Shown: piece after piece, positions 17,496 to 26,589 of the stretch | How the letters are laid out: the number at the start of each line of letters is the position of its first letter | How positions within the stretch are numbered: the first letter of the stretch is position 1 | Source of the DNA: Eubacterium sp. | GTDB taxonomy: Bacteria; Bacillota; Clostridia; Lachnospirales; Lachnospiraceae | Assembly (NCBI GenBank): GCA_021769425.1 | Contig: JAETSX010000017.1 | Location: 31,616-95,615, forward strand | DNA length: 64,000 nucleotides | Reading direction: 5' to 3' | Program-made: the position numbers and the translations under genes | Notes under the pieces: model-generated | The model's input: the letters and a program-made list of their open reading frames with translations, nothing else | Database searches by the model: none | Told to the model about the DNA's origin: nothing

Positions 17496-17849
17496 ATGAT
17501 GAGAAACAACACAGGTAAGAAAAAACAAAACAAGATTGCCGATTTTTGCAAAAGGGTTCTGGTTCCGTCCTTTGCTGGGGCGGCATATGCCATGTCACAG
17601 ATGACAGCAACGGTTTTTGCGGCAGGGGGAGACACCAGTGCCGTCACAAAGCCGCTTGACAATTTAAAGACGTTAGTGATTGCAGTGATAGGGGCGGTGG
17701 GTGTGATTATCCTTGCAAAGAATGTGATGGAGTTTGCACAGGCATATCAGCAGCAGGATTCTTCCGCCATGAACTCAGCACTGAAAGGGATTGTGGCTGG
17801 TGCCATGATGGCAGGGATTTCCTCCGTGCTGACATTCCTGGGCTTTTAG
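17496..17849 (+). CDS. Maff2-family small membrane protein, possible VirB2-like pilin
   Basis: The 117-residue protein starts at 17496 (AAGGAG upstream). It has a basic N-terminus, a hydrophobic segment ending MTATVFAAGG that could be a cleaved signal, and two membrane helices (TLVIAVIGAVGVIILAKNVM; GIVAGAMMAGISSVLTFLGF). This is the layout of Maff2 proteins of Tn1549-like elements and resembles TrbC/VirB2 pilins. Position just before the TrbL-like gene supports a channel or pilin role. Confidence 0.75.
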   Translation: MMRNNTGKKKQNKIADFCKRVLVPSFAGAAYAMSQMTATVFAAGGDTSAVTKPLDNLKTLVIAVIGAVGVIILAKNVMEFAQAYQQQDSSAMNSALKGIVAGAMMAGISSVLTFLGF

Positions 17850-17875
17850 GAAAAGCGGAAATGAGGTGATTTGAG

Positions 17876-18718
17876 ATGGATATTTTTAAGCTGGGTGACA
17901 AAATCCTTGCCCTGCTGGAAACAGTGTTTGGGTTCTGGAATAATCAGATTTCCCTTATCTTTGACCTGCTGGGGCAGTCCCCCGATGCATTTAAGGGAGG
18001 CGGGCCGTGGAATGTCATAGCCGGCATTGAGCCGATTTTTGTGGCGGTGGGTTCTTCCCTTGTAGTGCTGTTTTTCGTGATAGGGTTCTGTTCGGAAAGC
18101 GTTGACATCCGGGAGGAAATGCGGTTTGAGGTTATCCTGCGTATCCTGATACGGCTGGGGATTGCAGAGTATATGGTGGCAAATAATGTAACAATTATGA
18201 AAGTCGTTTTTACCTCAGTTGGAAATCTGGTAGGGTTGCTTGGCGCTGGAAATCGGACGGAACTGAAAATTGCAGAGGAGCAGGCGGAGGTCATTAAAAA
18301 TTTAGGGTTTGGGGAGAGCCTGATTATGCTGATACTGGCAGCGTTATTGTCGCTGGTTGTGATAATCTGCGGTTTTTTCCTGCTCTACACGGTGTATTTT
18401 CGTTTTTTGAAACTGCTGATTATTGTGCCGCTTGGTTCGATTGCCTACTCGACCATGAGTGGAAACAGGATGGTGGCACACACAGCCGTCACTTACAGCA
18501 AGTATTTCCTGTCTGTTGTGTTTGAGGCGGTTACAATGGTGCTGGCGATTGTCGTCTGCAATGCCTTTATCAATGCGGGCCTGCCGTCCTTTACGGGGGA
18601 TTATTCGGATTGGGCAAAAACCTTGGTTTATCTTTGCGAGATGACATTTACAATTGCATTGACTGTGGGAAGTGTCAAGGGAGCACAGAGCCTTACCAGT
18701 AAGGCGTTAGGACTGTAG
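17876..18718 (+). CDS. TrbL/VirB6-like polytopic membrane protein
   Basis: The 280-residue protein has about six hydrophobic segments, including FVAVGSSLVVLFFVIGFC, LIMLILAALLSLVVIICGFF and AVTMVLAIVVCNAFINAG. The pattern and position match the VirB6/TrbL-like inner-membrane channel component of Tn1549-type transfer regions. Its C-terminus, LTVGSVKGAQSLTSKALGL, is typical of this group. The gene follows Maff2 by 26 bases. Confidence 0.8.
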   Translation: MDIFKLGDKILALLETVFGFWNNQISLIFDLLGQSPDAFKGGGPWNVIAGIEPIFVAVGSSLVVLFFVIGFCSESVDIREEMRFEVILRILIRLGIAEYMVANNVTIMKVVFTSVGNLVGLLGAGNRTELKIAEEQAEVIKNLGFGESLIMLILAALLSLVVIICGFFLLYTVYFRFLKLLIIVPLGSIAYSTMSGNRMVAHTAVTYSKYFLSVVFEAVTMVLAIVVCNAFINAGLPSFTGDYSDWAKTLVYLCEMTFTIALTVGSVKGAQSLTSKALGL

Positions 18719-18734
18719 AAAGGGGGAAATTTTT

Positions 18735-19340
18735 TTGAATATCAGGAAGGTTACAACGGAAGATTTGCGGTGCATGGAGGATAAGGAGGGACTTATCCTG
18801 CAGGGATGCGGAGGGGAACTGAAAGAGTGGGTGGATGGAATCAACCAGATGCTCACGGAGGAAGGAATTTTATTGGAGGGGGCAAAATTTCAGGATATTT
18901 TTGTGTTTGAGCATGACGGGCTGACCTGTATTCTGTATCCATTTGAAGATGTAAAGCTGGCTATGGGGAAACTTGCCGTGTGGCGGCTGCAGACGTATGA
19001 AAATTTTGGCGGCACATGGTTCTCTGACTATGTGCCGAACCGTTTAGGCGGTTTCAAAAAAGAATCCATGGCAAAACCGGACTGTGCCCTGATTGGGGAA
19101 AATGGCAACATTTTCAATCTGGCGGGGATTGCCGCCGGAACGCTCAGAGAGCATGGCATGAAGGAACAGGCGGAGGAAATGAAAGGCCGTATCTGTTCCT
19201 CACACAGCTATGAGGAAGCACTCTGTATCATTGGCGAGTACGTCAATATCACATCCGGGGATGGGCAGGAGCTTGTGGATATGGAAAGGGAACAGGAAAC
19301 AAGGCATGAGGAAACGGAGAAGAAAGAGAGGGGGAGATAA
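18735..19340 (+). CDS. Conserved ICE protein of unknown function
   Basis: This 201-residue soluble protein starts at a TTG with a G-rich ribosome site. It has a compact alpha/beta N-terminal half (DGINQMLTEEGILLEGAKFQ, FVFEHDGLTCILYPFEDVK) and an acidic helical tail. It lies between the VirB6-like and VirB3-like genes, and its stop is two bases from the next start. It is therefore probably a cytoplasmic T4SS accessory. No family function is recognised. Confidence 0.65.
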   Translation: MNIRKVTTEDLRCMEDKEGLILQGCGGELKEWVDGINQMLTEEGILLEGAKFQDIFVFEHDGLTCILYPFEDVKLAMGKLAVWRLQTYENFGGTWFSDYVPNRLGGFKKESMAKPDCALIGENGNIFNLAGIAAGTLREHGMKEQAEEMKGRICSSHSYEEALCIIGEYVNITSGDGQELVDMEREQETRHEETEKKERGR

Positions 19341-19342
19341 CG

Positions 19343-19861
19343 GTGGTAATCGAAATCAATAAAAACATTGACAATTACAAAGAGTCTGTGGTGCTGGGAT
19401 TGTCTGCAAGGCAGCTTGTGTATTCTGTTTTATCTGTGGTCGTTGGTGGCGGTATTGTGCTGCTCTTGTATCATCATGTGGGGCTGACCGTCAGTGCCTA
19501 TATTGCAATCCCTGTGGTTGCTCCCATCGCCATGACAGGTTTTTATTCTTATCATGGCATGACATTTATGGAGATGATGAAATTAAAGCTGTACTTTGCA
19601 TTTGTCAACCGCACTTACACCTATGTATCGACAGAGGGGGAGGATGCGGTCCGGCAGTTTCGGCAGGAGGAAATGCAGGGGCAGCAGAAAAAGAAGAACA
19701 AGGCCGGCAGCGGCAAGAGTATGGAAAAGAATGAAACAGACAGTGGCTTTGATAAAGCAGACTCTGATAAAGTCCGAAAAAAGATGTTCCGTATGCTTGC
19801 CATAACCGTCTTATTAATCATTCTATTTGCTGCATTTGCGGTCTGGTACAAGTACAGATAA
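19343..19861 (+). CDS. PrgI-family protein (VirB3-like)
   Basis: The product (172 residues, GTG start) opens with MVIEINKNIDNYKESVVLGL and has two close membrane helices (QLVYSVLSVVVGGGIVLLLY; SAYIAIPVVAPIAMTGFY), then MTFMEMMKLKLYF and a charged cytoplasmic segment, as in the PrgI/TcpE-like family that works with VirB4. An additional third helix at the C-terminus (MLAITVLLIILFAAFAVWY) lengthens it beyond the usual form. In most relatives VirB4 follows directly; here the methyltransferase gene is inserted between. Confidence 0.85.
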   Translation: MVIEINKNIDNYKESVVLGLSARQLVYSVLSVVVGGGIVLLLYHHVGLTVSAYIAIPVVAPIAMTGFYSYHGMTFMEMMKLKLYFAFVNRTYTYVSTEGEDAVRQFRQEEMQGQQKKKNKAGSGKSMEKNETDSGFDKADSDKVRKKMFRMLAITVLLIILFAAFAVWYKYR

Positions 19862-19918
19862 GGAAAAAAGAATAGACAGCAGTCAGGGCATTTTCCGCCG
19901 GGGAGGTGTCTTTTTTGT

Positions 19919-20923
19919 ATGGAAAAAGAAAGGGAAGGTATGCAGGATTTAACACATGTCAGCCTGTTTACGGGCATTGGCGGCCTTGACCTTGCGGCAG
20001 AGATGGCAGGGTTCCGTACCATTGCGCAGTGTGAGTGGGCTGATTTTCAGAATGAGATATTGGAAAAACAATGGAGGGATGTGCCTAGATTCAAGGACAT
20101 CCGGGATTTGAACAGGGAGGAGTTTTATGCGAGAACAAACGAAAGAAATGTTACGCTTATCTCAGGGGGATTCCCCTGCCAGCCGTTTTCCTTTGCCGGG
20201 AGACGCAGGGGCTTTGAAGATGACCGTTACCTCTGGCCGGAAATGCTTAGAGTCATCAGAGAGCTCTCCCCCGCTTGGGTGCTTGGAGAAAATGTTGCTG
20301 GGTTCCTGGGTATGGGACTCGAACAGACGGTTTCTGATTTGGAAGGAGCAGGTTATGAAGTCCGGGCTTTCGTACTACCTGCTCTCGCCGTCGGCGCGTG
20401 GCATGAGAGGAAACGGGTATTCATTGCCGGACACCTGGCCGACGCCGGTGGCGGCCATTGGGAAGATGGATGTTTCCACTGCCCTCATTGGCAGGATGAA
20501 GAAAACGGGAACATTAAAGAAACTCAACTCGACGGGGACGCTCTGGAACCCCAACCTGCAGATGCGGGTATTCTGTACCCCGGAGGTAATGGAGCAGACG
20601 GGGACCGGGTTCCACGAACCGGAGACGGAGGAGCAGAGGGAGCTTTTTACGGAAGTCACGGAACTTTCCATGAAACAGCACAAACTCAACCCAGAGTGGG
20701 TGGAATGGCTGATGGGCTTCCCGGTTGGATGGACGGACATAGGATGTGGGAAAAAGAGCCGGAGGGTGTAAGCCGCATTACGAGACCTTACCCGCTGTGG
20801 GGCAGCCGTATGTTTTCGCTTGGGAATGCGGTGGTGCCGCAGCAGGCCTATCCGATACTGAAGTGTATTGCGGATATTGAGATGGGCAGGTGCAGGTCTT
20901 TCTGTCCGGAGAAGAAACAGTAG
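19919..20923 (+). CDS. C5-cytosine DNA methyltransferase
   Basis: The 334-residue enzyme shows motif I (LFTGIGGLDLA, residue 15), the catalytic loop GGFPCQPFSFAGRRRGF with Cys near residue 87, motif VI ENVAGFLG (near 124), motif VIII WHERKRVFIAGH, and motif X GNAVVPQQ near 302. It transfers methyl groups from S-adenosylmethionine to cytosine, probably protecting the element from host restriction after transfer. No cognate nuclease is nearby, so it is an orphan. GGGAGG precedes the start. The region between motifs VIII and X (about 115 residues) should hold target recognition. A second frame inside the gene is also coding-like (see the entry at 20127). Confidence 0.92.
   Translation: MEKEREGMQDLTHVSLFTGIGGLDLAAEMAGFRTIAQCEWADFQNEILEKQWRDVPRFKDIRDLNREEFYARTNERNVTLISGGFPCQPFSFAGRRRGFEDDRYLWPEMLRVIRELSPAWVLGENVAGFLGMGLEQTVSDLEGAGYEVRAFVLPALAVGAWHERKRVFIAGHLADAGGGHWEDGCFHCPHWQDEENGNIKETQLDGDALEPQPADAGILYPGGNGADGDRVPRTGDGGAEGAFYGSHGTFHETAQTQPRVGGMADGLPGWMDGHRMWEKEPEGVSRITRPYPLWGSRMFSLGNAVVPQQAYPILKCIADIEMGRCRSFCPEKKQ
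20127..20771 (+). CDS. Nested +1-frame gene: methyltransferase-associated phage domain
   Basis: A 214-codon frame lies wholly inside the methyltransferase gene in the +1 frame. It has its own ATG with GGGAGGAG (20115-20122) four bases before. Its product contains WDSNRRFLIWKEQVMKSGLS, LPDTWPTPVA and LNPEWVEWLMGFPVGWTD, all typical of the extra domain carried by many phage and ICE cytosine methyltransferases. The same DNA in the main frame encodes motif VIII and the conserved QPRVGGMADGLPGW segment. So both frames carry family-typical sequence. The function of the nested product is unknown. Confidence 0.5.
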   Translation: MREQTKEMLRLSQGDSPASRFPLPGDAGALKMTVTSGRKCLESSESSPPLGCLEKMLLGSWVWDSNRRFLIWKEQVMKSGLSYYLLSPSARGMRGNGYSLPDTWPTPVAAIGKMDVSTALIGRMKKTGTLKKLNSTGTLWNPNLQMRVFCTPEVMEQTGTGFHEPETEEQRELFTEVTELSMKQHKLNPEWVEWLMGFPVGWTDIGCGKKSRRV

Positions 20924-20997
20924 AAAGGAAAACAGTGCAGATGGGGAGCCGGCAGGGAGTTTGCCGCTTTCCCTATTGCACGGGAATGGAGGCAGAC

Positions 20998-23658
20998 ATG
21001 GGAATTTTTTCAGATGGATTCAAAGAGCTTAAAAAGGCAGATGTGCCCCTTTATAAGACGCCGAAATCCATACAGGAGACAATAGAGATACTGTCGGTGG
21101 CTGAGAACGGCATTTTTGAGGTTGCAAAAAACCGTTATTCAAAGAGTTACCGTTTTATGGACATTAATTACACGACTGCCAATGAGGGGGAGCAGGAAAG
21201 CATTTTTGAGAGGTACTGCAAATTCCTCAACTCACTGGACTGTAATTTTAAGGTTACCATAAACAACAGGAATAAGGACATGGCCAATTTGCGGGAGATG
21301 GTGCTGCTGCCATACCGCCAGGACGGGTTTGACCGGTTCCGTAAAATCTACAATGACATCATAGAGGGCAAAATCCGTGAGGGCAGGCAGGGGATAGAGC
21401 AGGAACGGTATCTGACGCTTACGGTTGAGAGGAAGAATTTTGAGGAGGCAAAGGCGCAGTTTGCCACGCTGGAGGCTGTACTGCACAAGGCTTTTGGGGA
21501 ACTTGGGGCAGAGATAGAGCCGCTTTCTGGAAATGAGAGGTTAAAGGTGCTGCATGATTTTTACCACCTCGGCAGGGAGGACGGTTTTGACTTTGACATC
21601 CGGCGGGCAAAAAAGGTTGGCTTGGATTTCCGCAATGATTTGTGCAATGGGATGCTGAAATACTTCCCGGAGCATATCGAAGACGAGGGTAAGTTTGTAA
21701 GGGCGCTGTTCATTAAAAAATATCCCAGCAGCTTATCCGACCGTTTCCTTAATGAAATTACGTCACTGCCTGTCCATTCCATTGTGAGCATTGACGTTGT
21801 GCCGGTGCCGAAAGATTTGACGACAAAGATACTGCAGAAAAAATATCTCGGCATTGAGAGCGACATTATCAGGCAGCAGCGGGTAAGGAACAAAAACAAT
21901 GACTTTTCCTCGGAAATTTCCTATGCAAAGCGCATGGAGAAAAAAGACATTGAGGAAATCATGGATGACGTGAGGGAAAACGACCAGTGTTTATTTTATG
22001 CGGCGGTCAGCATTATTCTTGTGGCAGAGAGCAGGGAGGAACTGGAGAGCGTGACGGAGACGGTGGAGACCATTGGGAAACGCCATTCGGTTATCATCGA
22101 CACCCACTACCTGAAACAGAGGGAGGCGTTAAATACTGCACTTCCTATCGGGGTAAGGCAGGTGGAGACCATGCGCACCATGCTGACGCAGTCCCTTGCG
22201 GCATTGTTGCCTTTCAATGTGCAGGAATTAAACGATGCCGGGGGCAACTATTACGGCATTAACCAGATTAGCAAAAACATCAACGTGGGGAACCGGAAGA
22301 CGCTGATAAATGGCAATGGGTTCATTTTCGGCGTGCCGGGCTCCGGCAAGTCCTTTTTTGCAAAGCAGGAGATGGGCAGCGTGTTCTTAAATACGGATGA
22401 TGACGTGATAGTCATAGATCCGATGAATGAATATTTTGACATTGCGGCGACTTACGGCGGTGCGGTTGTGAACCTGTCAGCATATACGAAAAACTTTGTC
22501 AACCCGCTGGAGACAGATATGGCACACACCAATGAGAAAGGGCTGCGGGAGGCCATTGCTGACAAGTCGGAATTTATGCTTTCCCTCTGCGACCAGCTGT
22601 TAGGCAACGTCCTGAACCAGAAACACCATTCCATCATTGACCGCTGTGTCCGCAGCCTTTATATGGCGGCATGGAAACAGCAGAGGGTTCCGGTCATGTC
22701 AGATTTTTATCGGATTCTCAAGGCACAGGAAGAAATGGAGGCGCAGGAGCTGGCACTTTCCCTTGAATTATTCGTGGAGGGTTCCCTTAACATCTTCAAC
22801 CACCACACGAACGTGGATGTGGACAGCCGTTTTACGGTGTACGGCATACAGGATTTGGGGAGCCAGCTTGCGCCGGTGGCAATGCTTGTGATGATGGAGG
22901 CGATTCAGCAGAGGATTTTGGACAACGCAAAGCGGGGCAGGGCAACGTGGCTGTATATTGACGAATGCCATGTGCTGCTTGGCAGTGAGTACAGTGCAAA
23001 GTATTTACAGCAGTTGTGGAAAAAGGTCAGAAAGCAGGGCGGCCTCTGTACCGGAATCAGCCAGAACGTGTCAGATTTGTTACAGAATTATATCGCCACT
23101 ACTTTGTTATCCAACAGTGAGTTTGTGGTGCTGTTAAAGCAGTCCAATGTGGACAGTGCAAAGCTGGCGGAGACCATAGGCGTGTCGGATGCGCAGCTGC
23201 GTTTTGTCAGCAATTCATCAAGCGGAACGGGACTGTTAAAGTGTGGCAGTGTTGTCATTCCTTTTGACAACAGGATAAGTAAGGAGACGGATTTGTACCG
23301 TCTGTATAACACGAACCTCCATGAGAAGATAGCGGAGGGGGCATTGCAGGATAATGGGAACACCGGTTTTTTGTCTATGCCGGAATCGGAAACAGAGCCG
23401 ATGGATGGCTTTATGCCAGAGCAGGAAACAGAACCGGTAGGAGGTTTTATGCTGGAATGGGATATGCTGCAACTAGCAGCAGAGGAAATCGGAATGGCAG
23501 GAAATATCTTTCAGCCGGACAACAGGGATGTATCTGGGGAGGATAATGCGCCAATGAAAATATATGAGCCAAAGCACCGCAGGACAGAAAGCGGGCAGTT
23601 TTTTTCAGGGCCGCAGAAGACGGAAAAAGCGGGTAATGACTGGATGATATATGGTTAG
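20998..23658 (+). CDS. virB4: VirB4-like T4SS ATPase
   Basis: From the ATG at 20998 (GGAGG seven bases before) the protein has 886 residues; the open frame extends to 20890. Walker A is GVPGSGKSFFAKQE near residue 444 and Walker B is LYIDECHVLLGS near 651, followed by KVRKQGGLCTGISQNV. The N-terminal 400 residues match the VirB4/CagE domain. VirB4 ATPases energise assembly and DNA passage through the channel. The last 100 residues are a low-complexity extension with a repeated MPE-ETEP pattern. The gene belongs with the PrgI-like gene upstream and the hydrolase downstream. Confidence 0.93.
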   Translation: MGIFSDGFKELKKADVPLYKTPKSIQETIEILSVAENGIFEVAKNRYSKSYRFMDINYTTANEGEQESIFERYCKFLNSLDCNFKVTINNRNKDMANLREMVLLPYRQDGFDRFRKIYNDIIEGKIREGRQGIEQERYLTLTVERKNFEEAKAQFATLEAVLHKAFGELGAEIEPLSGNERLKVLHDFYHLGREDGFDFDIRRAKKVGLDFRNDLCNGMLKYFPEHIEDEGKFVRALFIKKYPSSLSDRFLNEITSLPVHSIVSIDVVPVPKDLTTKILQKKYLGIESDIIRQQRVRNKNNDFSSEISYAKRMEKKDIEEIMDDVRENDQCLFYAAVSIILVAESREELESVTETVETIGKRHSVIIDTHYLKQREALNTALPIGVRQVETMRTMLTQSLAALLPFNVQELNDAGGNYYGINQISKNINVGNRKTLINGNGFIFGVPGSGKSFFAKQEMGSVFLNTDDDVIVIDPMNEYFDIAATYGGAVVNLSAYTKNFVNPLETDMAHTNEKGLREAIADKSEFMLSLCDQLLGNVLNQKHHSIIDRCVRSLYMAAWKQQRVPVMSDFYRILKAQEEMEAQELALSLELFVEGSLNIFNHHTNVDVDSRFTVYGIQDLGSQLAPVAMLVMMEAIQQRILDNAKRGRATWLYIDECHVLLGSEYSAKYLQQLWKKVRKQGGLCTGISQNVSDLLQNYIATTLLSNSEFVVLLKQSNVDSAKLAETIGVSDAQLRFVSNSSSGTGLLKCGSVVIPFDNRISKETDLYRLYNTNLHEKIAEGALQDNGNTGFLSMPESETEPMDGFMPEQETEPVGGFMLEWDMLQLAAEEIGMAGNIFQPDNRDVSGEDNAPMKIYEPKHRRTESGQFFSGPQKTEKAGNDWMIYG

Positions 23659-23710
23659 GTTTTGCTGGAGAAAATGGCAGACAGAAAATAGGATGTTTTG
23701 ACAGGAGAGG

Positions 23711-23726
23711 ACGCTAGAAATAGCGT
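23711..23726 (+). other. Small hairpin between virB4 and the hydrolase gene
   Basis: ACGCTA and TAGCGT form a perfect six-base stem with a GAAA loop and are followed by a T-rich stretch. It could act as a weak terminator or a message-processing site. Confidence 0.35.
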
Positions 23727-23768
23727 TCTTTCTGCATATCCCTGTTGGGGAAAGGAGGTTGGGTAAGA

Positions 23769-25679
23769 TTGAAAATCAGGAAAGTGGATGACAAACTGAT
23801 GGTTATCCACACAAAGCGAAAGCCCCGTCTGCACCTGCAAACAGGTAAAAAGGCAGTAACCAGAAAAAAGGCGGAAAGCACTTCTGCCGCCGTAAAAGGA
23901 AGAAAGCCGCATATTGGCATTAGGGATAAATATACGGAGTCCGGGAGGTCGGTCAAAGTCCGTAACCAGAGTTTGAAAATTATGGCGGCAGCAGGGGCAA
24001 GGGCAGGGGCAGGACAGGTTGAAGGCGGCGAGGAGATAAAGGAAAGCCTTGATTTGGCGGCGACAGCAGCAGCCCCGGCAATGGGTATCACTTCCGGGGC
24101 GGGAAAGCTGTACCGCAGAAAAAAAACTAAAAATGAGAAGAAAGAGGAGAAAAAACGTGTCCGCACGGACAGAAGTGAGGCAGGGCTTTCCAACCATGCC
24201 AGAGAAAGGGGCAGTAAAGGAAAAGACAGAAATGGGAGAAAGCACAGTGGAAAAAAAGACAGTGCAAAGAAGAAAACTGGGAAAGGTTCTTCGGTCAATG
24301 GCGCTGTCAAAGGACGTATGATTGACACATTTCTGGATGCCTTCCGGACAGAGAGGCAGGAGCAGAAAGATTTGATAACTTGTACAAAGTCAGCGGCAAA
24401 GGCAGCTGTCCTGCTGCTTGCAAAACAGGCAGCGGCGGCACTTACACCATTACTTCTTGCCGTGTCTTTTGTGGCTGCCGTTGTGGGAATTATTGTGGCT
24501 GCCATACTGGCGGCAATTTATAATTCACCGATTGCTATCTTTTTTCCGCTGCCGGACACCGGGTATGACAATCCCCGGACCGTGTTAAGCGAGTATTACC
24601 GGGATTTTAACAGCCAGGTTGCCTCACTGGAGGAGCAGGGCTATGTTATCACTTACCGGAACAGTGAGGATGGCGTTCCCATATCGAATTTTAACGATAC
24701 CCTCATGGTATATATGGTAAAGTACGGAACCGGGCAGGCGGCTTATGTCATGGATGACGAGGGGAAGAAACATCTGAAAGAAGTTTTTGACGAGATGAAT
24801 TACTGTGACAGTTCCAGCAGCAAAACGCAGATTCCGGCAGGTGCGTCATTGGGGCAGGTGGTGACGACGGGCTACTGCAACTGTTCCCTCTGCTGTGGGA
24901 AATGGGCAGGCGGGCATACCGCCTCCGGCACTGTGCCAAAGGCAGGCCATACGCTGGCGGTGGATGCACACAGCCCCAAAGTGCCGATGGGGACAGAAAT
25001 TGTAATGAATGGAAAGACTTACAAGGTGGAAGATACAGGGAACTTTGCCCGGGATGGCACAGATTTTGACATTTATTTTGACAGCCATGCAGCGGCTTTG
25101 GCATGGGGAAGGCGGAAAGTGGAGGCGTTTCTGGCAGAGGGGAACGAGAATACCGTGGAAGTTACGGTGTCCGGCACGCTGGTACACAACCTGGCTTATG
25201 AAGATTACCTTGCATTGGGTAAATTAACGGAGGAACAAAAGGGCTGGCTGGAATCCATGATGGATGATGAAATGCAGGACAGCTTTCCGGCAGGCGCAGG
25301 GGGACAGACGGTCGCTGAACTTGCCGTGACAAAGATAGGCTGCCAGTACAGCCAGGACAAGCGGTACCAGGAGGGGTATTACGACTGCAGCTCCCTTGTG
25401 CAGAGATTATATAAGGAGGCCGGCATCGACCTTCCGGCGACAGCGGCAGAGCAGGGGAAATATTGTTATGTCAATGCCATGATAATCAATAAAAAGGAGC
25501 TGGAGCCGGGGGACTTGATATTTTATTCCTATGAGGAGAATGGGGAGTTTCGTAATATCTCCCATGTGGCGATTTATGTGGGGGATGGGAAGATGGTCCA
25601 TGCAGCCAGTCCGTCCAGGGGCGTTGCGCTTGATCCGTTACGAACAAATAAAGTTGTATTTTATGCCAGGCCGTATTAG
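23769..25679 (+). CDS. CD1108-type VirB1-like peptidoglycan hydrolase (3D and NlpC/P60 domains)
   Basis: The TTG at 23769 with AAGGAGG upstream gives 636 residues. The first 200 are basic and of low complexity and cytoplasmic. One or two membrane helices follow (about 211-255, LLLAVSFVAAVVGIIVAAIL). Residues about 361-430 form a 3D domain (TTGYCNCSLCCGKWAGGHTA, KVPMGTEIVMNG, YKVEDTG). Residues about 505-636 are NlpC/P60 with catalytic Cys in YYDCSSLVQ and His in ISHVAIYVGDG. Such proteins open the cell wall for the conjugation channel. Two wall-active domains in one protein is normal for this family. Confidence 0.9.
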   Translation: MKIRKVDDKLMVIHTKRKPRLHLQTGKKAVTRKKAESTSAAVKGRKPHIGIRDKYTESGRSVKVRNQSLKIMAAAGARAGAGQVEGGEEIKESLDLAATAAAPAMGITSGAGKLYRRKKTKNEKKEEKKRVRTDRSEAGLSNHARERGSKGKDRNGRKHSGKKDSAKKKTGKGSSVNGAVKGRMIDTFLDAFRTERQEQKDLITCTKSAAKAAVLLLAKQAAAALTPLLLAVSFVAAVVGIIVAAILAAIYNSPIAIFFPLPDTGYDNPRTVLSEYYRDFNSQVASLEEQGYVITYRNSEDGVPISNFNDTLMVYMVKYGTGQAAYVMDDEGKKHLKEVFDEMNYCDSSSSKTQIPAGASLGQVVTTGYCNCSLCCGKWAGGHTASGTVPKAGHTLAVDAHSPKVPMGTEIVMNGKTYKVEDTGNFARDGTDFDIYFDSHAAALAWGRRKVEAFLAEGNENTVEVTVSGTLVHNLAYEDYLALGKLTEEQKGWLESMMDDEMQDSFPAGAGGQTVAELAVTKIGCQYSQDKRYQEGYYDCSSLVQRLYKEAGIDLPATAAEQGKYCYVNAMIINKKELEPGDLIFYSYEENGEFRNISHVAIYVGDGKMVHAASPSRGVALDPLRTNKVVFYARPY

Positions 25680-25710
25680 CAGGTCCGACGTTTTGGGAAA
25701 GGAGAGGTAA

Positions 25711-26580
25711 ATGAGAATACAGGATATGGTTCTTGTGATAGCGAATATCAAGGGCAGCGAAAAAAATATGCTGATGACACTGAAAGAATATAAGGAGGAG
25801 TACCTTTTTGTGCCTGCTTTATCAAGGGAGGAGTCGGCACAGACGTTAAAGGAGCTGTTTGACACAAAGTTATCAGCACCAGGAGAAGGCTGGGCGGAGC
25901 ATTATATTACCGCAAACAAAAGCTTTTATGCGAAGTTCTGCAGCGGCAGTGATGAACTGCAGTGTTTTCTCTGCGGAAGTTACAATGACGATAAGGAGTT
26001 CCAGTTTGACAGGGAAGAAAGCAGCCAGGAGTGCATGAGGGCATTGGAGGAATATAACCTTGATGTAAACGGTGGAATGAAGGGCTGTATGTTCCATTAT
26101 GAACAGGAAGAACATGAGTTTAAGCAGGGGGAAGTCCTGCATAACTTCAATGGAACGGATTATAAAGTGATGGAGCGCTACAGCAAAAATAACCTCCTGA
26201 TGATGAATATGGCATCAGGGCAGTTTCTGGTGGCGGTTGGCGTGCAGTGTTATTCACGTTATCCTTATGCCGGGGAGTATACAAAGGAAAACGCAGAGAC
26301 CGGCATTGAGTGGGGGCATGGGGTATACCTTTCTGCCACGCCGTCGGAAATTGACTTTGTGGGGCTTAGGTCAGAATATTGTGAGCCGTACCATCAGAAA
26401 GGGGACAGCTTTCCAATAGAAATCCGCGAGGTATTGTCGAGGGTGGAAAACATTGAGGCGGAAACGCTTGGGGATGCCATTGACAAGGCAATGGAGCTTT
26501 ATAAAAATTCAGAGGTAGTCCTTGATGCAGAGGATTTTAAGGATGTTTCTTATCTTCCGGCAAAAGCAGGGGGCAGATAG
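25711..26580 (+). CDS. Conserved ICE protein of unknown function
   Basis: The 289-residue soluble protein has no membrane segment or recognised catalytic motif. It has an acidic, compact N-terminal part (LMTLKEYKEEYLFVPALS), a middle part with DELQCFLCGSYNDDKEFQFD, and an aromatic-rich C-terminal part (SRYPYAGEYTKENAETG). It sits between the hydrolase and the methylase-helicase with a strong ribosome site, so it probably belongs to the transfer operon. I do not recognise a family with known function. Confidence 0.6.
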   Translation: MRIQDMVLVIANIKGSEKNMLMTLKEYKEEYLFVPALSREESAQTLKELFDTKLSAPGEGWAEHYITANKSFYAKFCSGSDELQCFLCGSYNDDKEFQFDREESSQECMRALEEYNLDVNGGMKGCMFHYEQEEHEFKQGEVLHNFNGTDYKVMERYSKNNLLMMNMASGQFLVAVGVQCYSRYPYAGEYTKENAETGIEWGHGVYLSATPSEIDFVGLRSEYCEPYHQKGDSFPIEIREVLSRVENIEAETLGDAIDKAMELYKNSEVVLDAEDFKDVSYLPAKAGGR

Positions 26581-26589
26581 GGGGCGTAT

